DNA of 5,057 nucleotides from Geodermatophilaceae bacterium. GTDB lineage: Bacteria; Actinomycetota; Actinomycetes; Mycobacteriales; Geodermatophilaceae. Positions 4,578 through 5,057 of the stretch are shown piece by piece (positions within the stretch are counted from its first letter, which is position 1; every line of letters starts with the position of its first letter). Both the position numbers and the translations under genes were made by a program. The stretch lies in the NCBI GenBank assembly GCA_013696785.1, contig JACCXW010000423.1, positions 1-5,057 of the forward strand, given 5' to 3'. Below the pieces are notes generated by a model. The model worked only from the letters and a program-made list of their open reading frames with translations, did no database searches and was not told where the DNA came from.

Positions 4578-4591
4578 GAGCGAGGAGCGAG
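4578..4591 (+). repeat. Tandem 7-bp repeat carrying the Shine-Dalgarno of the biotinyl protein
   Basis: GAGCGAG occurs twice in direct tandem (4578-4584, 4585-4591). The junction creates GAGGAG (4582-4587), a good ribosome binding site 9 nt before ATG 4597. It supports the ATG over a TTG in the same frame at 4552. It is probably a small local duplication. Confidence 0.5.
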
Positions 4592-4596
4592 CCAGC

Positions 4597-4812
4597 ATGG
4601 CCGAGGAGATCCGCGCGGAGATGGTGGCCAGTGTCTGGAAGGTCGTCGCCCAGCACGGTTCCGTGCTGGCCGCCGGCGACACCGTCGTCATCCTCGAGTC
4701 GATGAAGATGGAGATCCCGGTGCTCTGTGAAGGTCCCGGCACGGTGGTCGAACTCGCGGTCGCCGAGGGCGACGTCGTTCAGGAAGGAGACCTGATCGCG
4801 GTCCTCGGTTAG
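4597..4812 (+). CDS. Stand-alone biotinyl-domain protein, TB7.3-like
   Basis: A 71-residue biotinyl/lipoyl-attachment domain and nothing else, identical in length to mycobacterial TB7.3 (Rv3221c), which lies in the same SigH-RshA neighbourhood. The biotinylation motif ESMKMEIP occupies residues 34-41, with target Lys37. The fold's flanking glycine turns are present, near AAGD (25-28) and EGDVVQEGDLIAVLG at the end. BirA should biotinylate Lys37. In acyl-CoA carboxylases such a domain carries carboxybiotin between the carboxylase and the carboxyltransferase; the role of free TB7.3-type proteins is not established. ATG 4597 is preferred over TTG 4552 by its Shine-Dalgarno and by MAEE-R-AE matching TB7.3. 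It starts 45 nt after the stop of the biotin-carboxylase-like gene, on the same strand, probably in one transcript. The order (carboxylase-like, then biotinyl) repeats that of fused carboxylase alpha chains. Cys43 in VLCEG is a local oddity. Confidence 0.94.
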   Translation: MAEEIRAEMVASVWKVVAQHGSVLAAGDTVVILESMKMEIPVLCEGPGTVVELAVAEGDVVQEGDLIAVLG

Positions 4813-4840
4813 GGCCTCCTAGCGAGGATGCGTCGATTCC
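4813..4840. terminator. Weak hairpin between convergent genes
   Basis: CCTC-CTAGC-GAGG (4815-4827) can form a short stem in the 28-nt gap between the biotinyl gene and the convergent acetyltransferase gene. No T-run follows. It is a possible but weak transcription end signal. Confidence 0.25.
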
Positions 4841-5057
4841 TCAGTCCAGCTCGAGCACGTAACAGAGCAGACTCACCCCCGGCAAGGGAGACCAGTCCCG
4901 CGCCGGGTCGGGCCGAAACCCCATCGCCGCGTACAGCCGATGTGCAGCCAGCATCCCCGTCTCGGTGGAGATGACGACCCGGCGGGCGCCGCCGGCCCTC
5001 GCCCGGTCGACGCATGCCTCGACAAGGGCCCGTCCGATGCCGCGGCCGCGTGTGGCG
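4841..5057 (-). CDS. GNAT-family N-acetyltransferase, C-terminal part
   Basis: Partial gene: the last 71 residues and the stop (complement of 4841-4843) are visible, with the 5' end beyond the right edge. The reverse strand opens with RGRGIGRALVEACVDRARAG, a standard GNAT motif A (R/Q-x-x-G-x-G/A) that binds the acetyl-CoA pyrophosphate. RRVVISTETGMLAAHRLYAA (residues 25-44) follows, then MGFRPD (45-50), the typical motif B helix and strand ending in G-F. GNAT enzymes transfer an acetyl group from acetyl-CoA to an amine; the substrate cannot be told. The C-terminal region W-S-P-L-P-G-V-S-L-L-C-Y-V-L-E-L resembles small-molecule GNATs. It is convergent with the biotinyl gene and probably unrelated to it in function. 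Confidence 0.9.
   Translation of the reverse strand, partial: ATRGRGIGRALVEACVDRARAGGARRVVISTETGMLAAHRLYAAMGFRPDPARDWSPLPGVSLLCYVLELD

Noticed and set aside
4552..4596. TTG 4552 as the start of the biotinyl protein
   Set aside because: It would add 15 residues absent from TB7.3-type proteins; ATG 4597 has GAGGAG at good spacing and gives exactly 71 residues.
1..5057. Transposons, prophage, toxin-antitoxin pairs, CRISPR arrays, tRNA or rRNA genes
   Set aside because: No transposase or integrase motifs, terminal repeats, regular spacer arrays or tRNA-like cloverleaf sequences were seen; gene content is that of a core chromosomal locus.

Overview
The window is GC-rich DNA (strong G/C at third codon positions, GTG starts, TANNNT-type -10 boxes, frequent short or absent leaders) and is almost certainly from an actinomycete. 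The diagnostic block is a SigR/SigH-type ECF sigma factor overlapping its zinc-binding anti-sigma factor RsrA/RshA, followed by a tiny bL37 ribosomal protein and a 71-residue biotinyl protein of the mycobacterial TB7.3 type. aroA, an SRAP-family gene and sigR/sigH lie close together in both Streptomyces and Mycobacterium, so this is a chromosomal core neighbourhood. I see no mobile element, tRNA, rRNA or CRISPR array. The family within the actinomycetes cannot be fixed from this sequence.

Layout from left to right. (1) The 5' end of aroA on the minus strand runs off the left edge. (2) A 154-bp divergent intergenic region carries a 16-bp inverted repeat. (3) A broken remnant of a mycothiol-dependent maleylpyruvate isomerase-family gene has lost nearly all of its N-terminal domain and is frame-disrupted. 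(4) An SRAP (HMCES/YedK-like) abasic-site crosslinking protein is followed 1 nt later by a small alpha/beta hydrolase of the COG3571 type. (5) ybaK, a Cys-tRNA(Pro)/aminoacyl-tRNA deacylase, converges on the hydrolase. (6) sigR-rsrA (ATGA overlap) is preceded by a clear SigR-type promoter (GGAAT-N18-GTT). (7) bL37 (24 aa) lies on the minus strand, convergent to rsrA. (8) A 272-aa biotin-carboxylase-like protein lacks the ATP-grasp domain, and the biotinyl-domain protein follows it. (9) The 3' end of a GNAT acetyltransferase gene on the minus strand runs off the right edge.

How they fit together. The core is a thiol-oxidative stress switch: RsrA holds SigR until its zinc-site cysteines are oxidised, and free SigR then transcribes its own operon from the GGAAT/GTT promoter. 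That promoter's predicted start point falls at an in-frame ATG ATG, so the induced transcript could encode an N-terminally extended SigR, as described for SigR' of Streptomyces coelicolor. The broken mycothiol-family gene, the SRAP protein and the YbaK editing factor are stress- or quality-control-themed neighbours; joint regulation with SigR is not shown.

The least explained element is the ATP-grasp-less biotin-carboxylase-like protein next to a stand-alone biotinyl protein, in the same order as in fused acyl-CoA carboxylase alpha chains. This is the best candidate in the window for an undescribed function.
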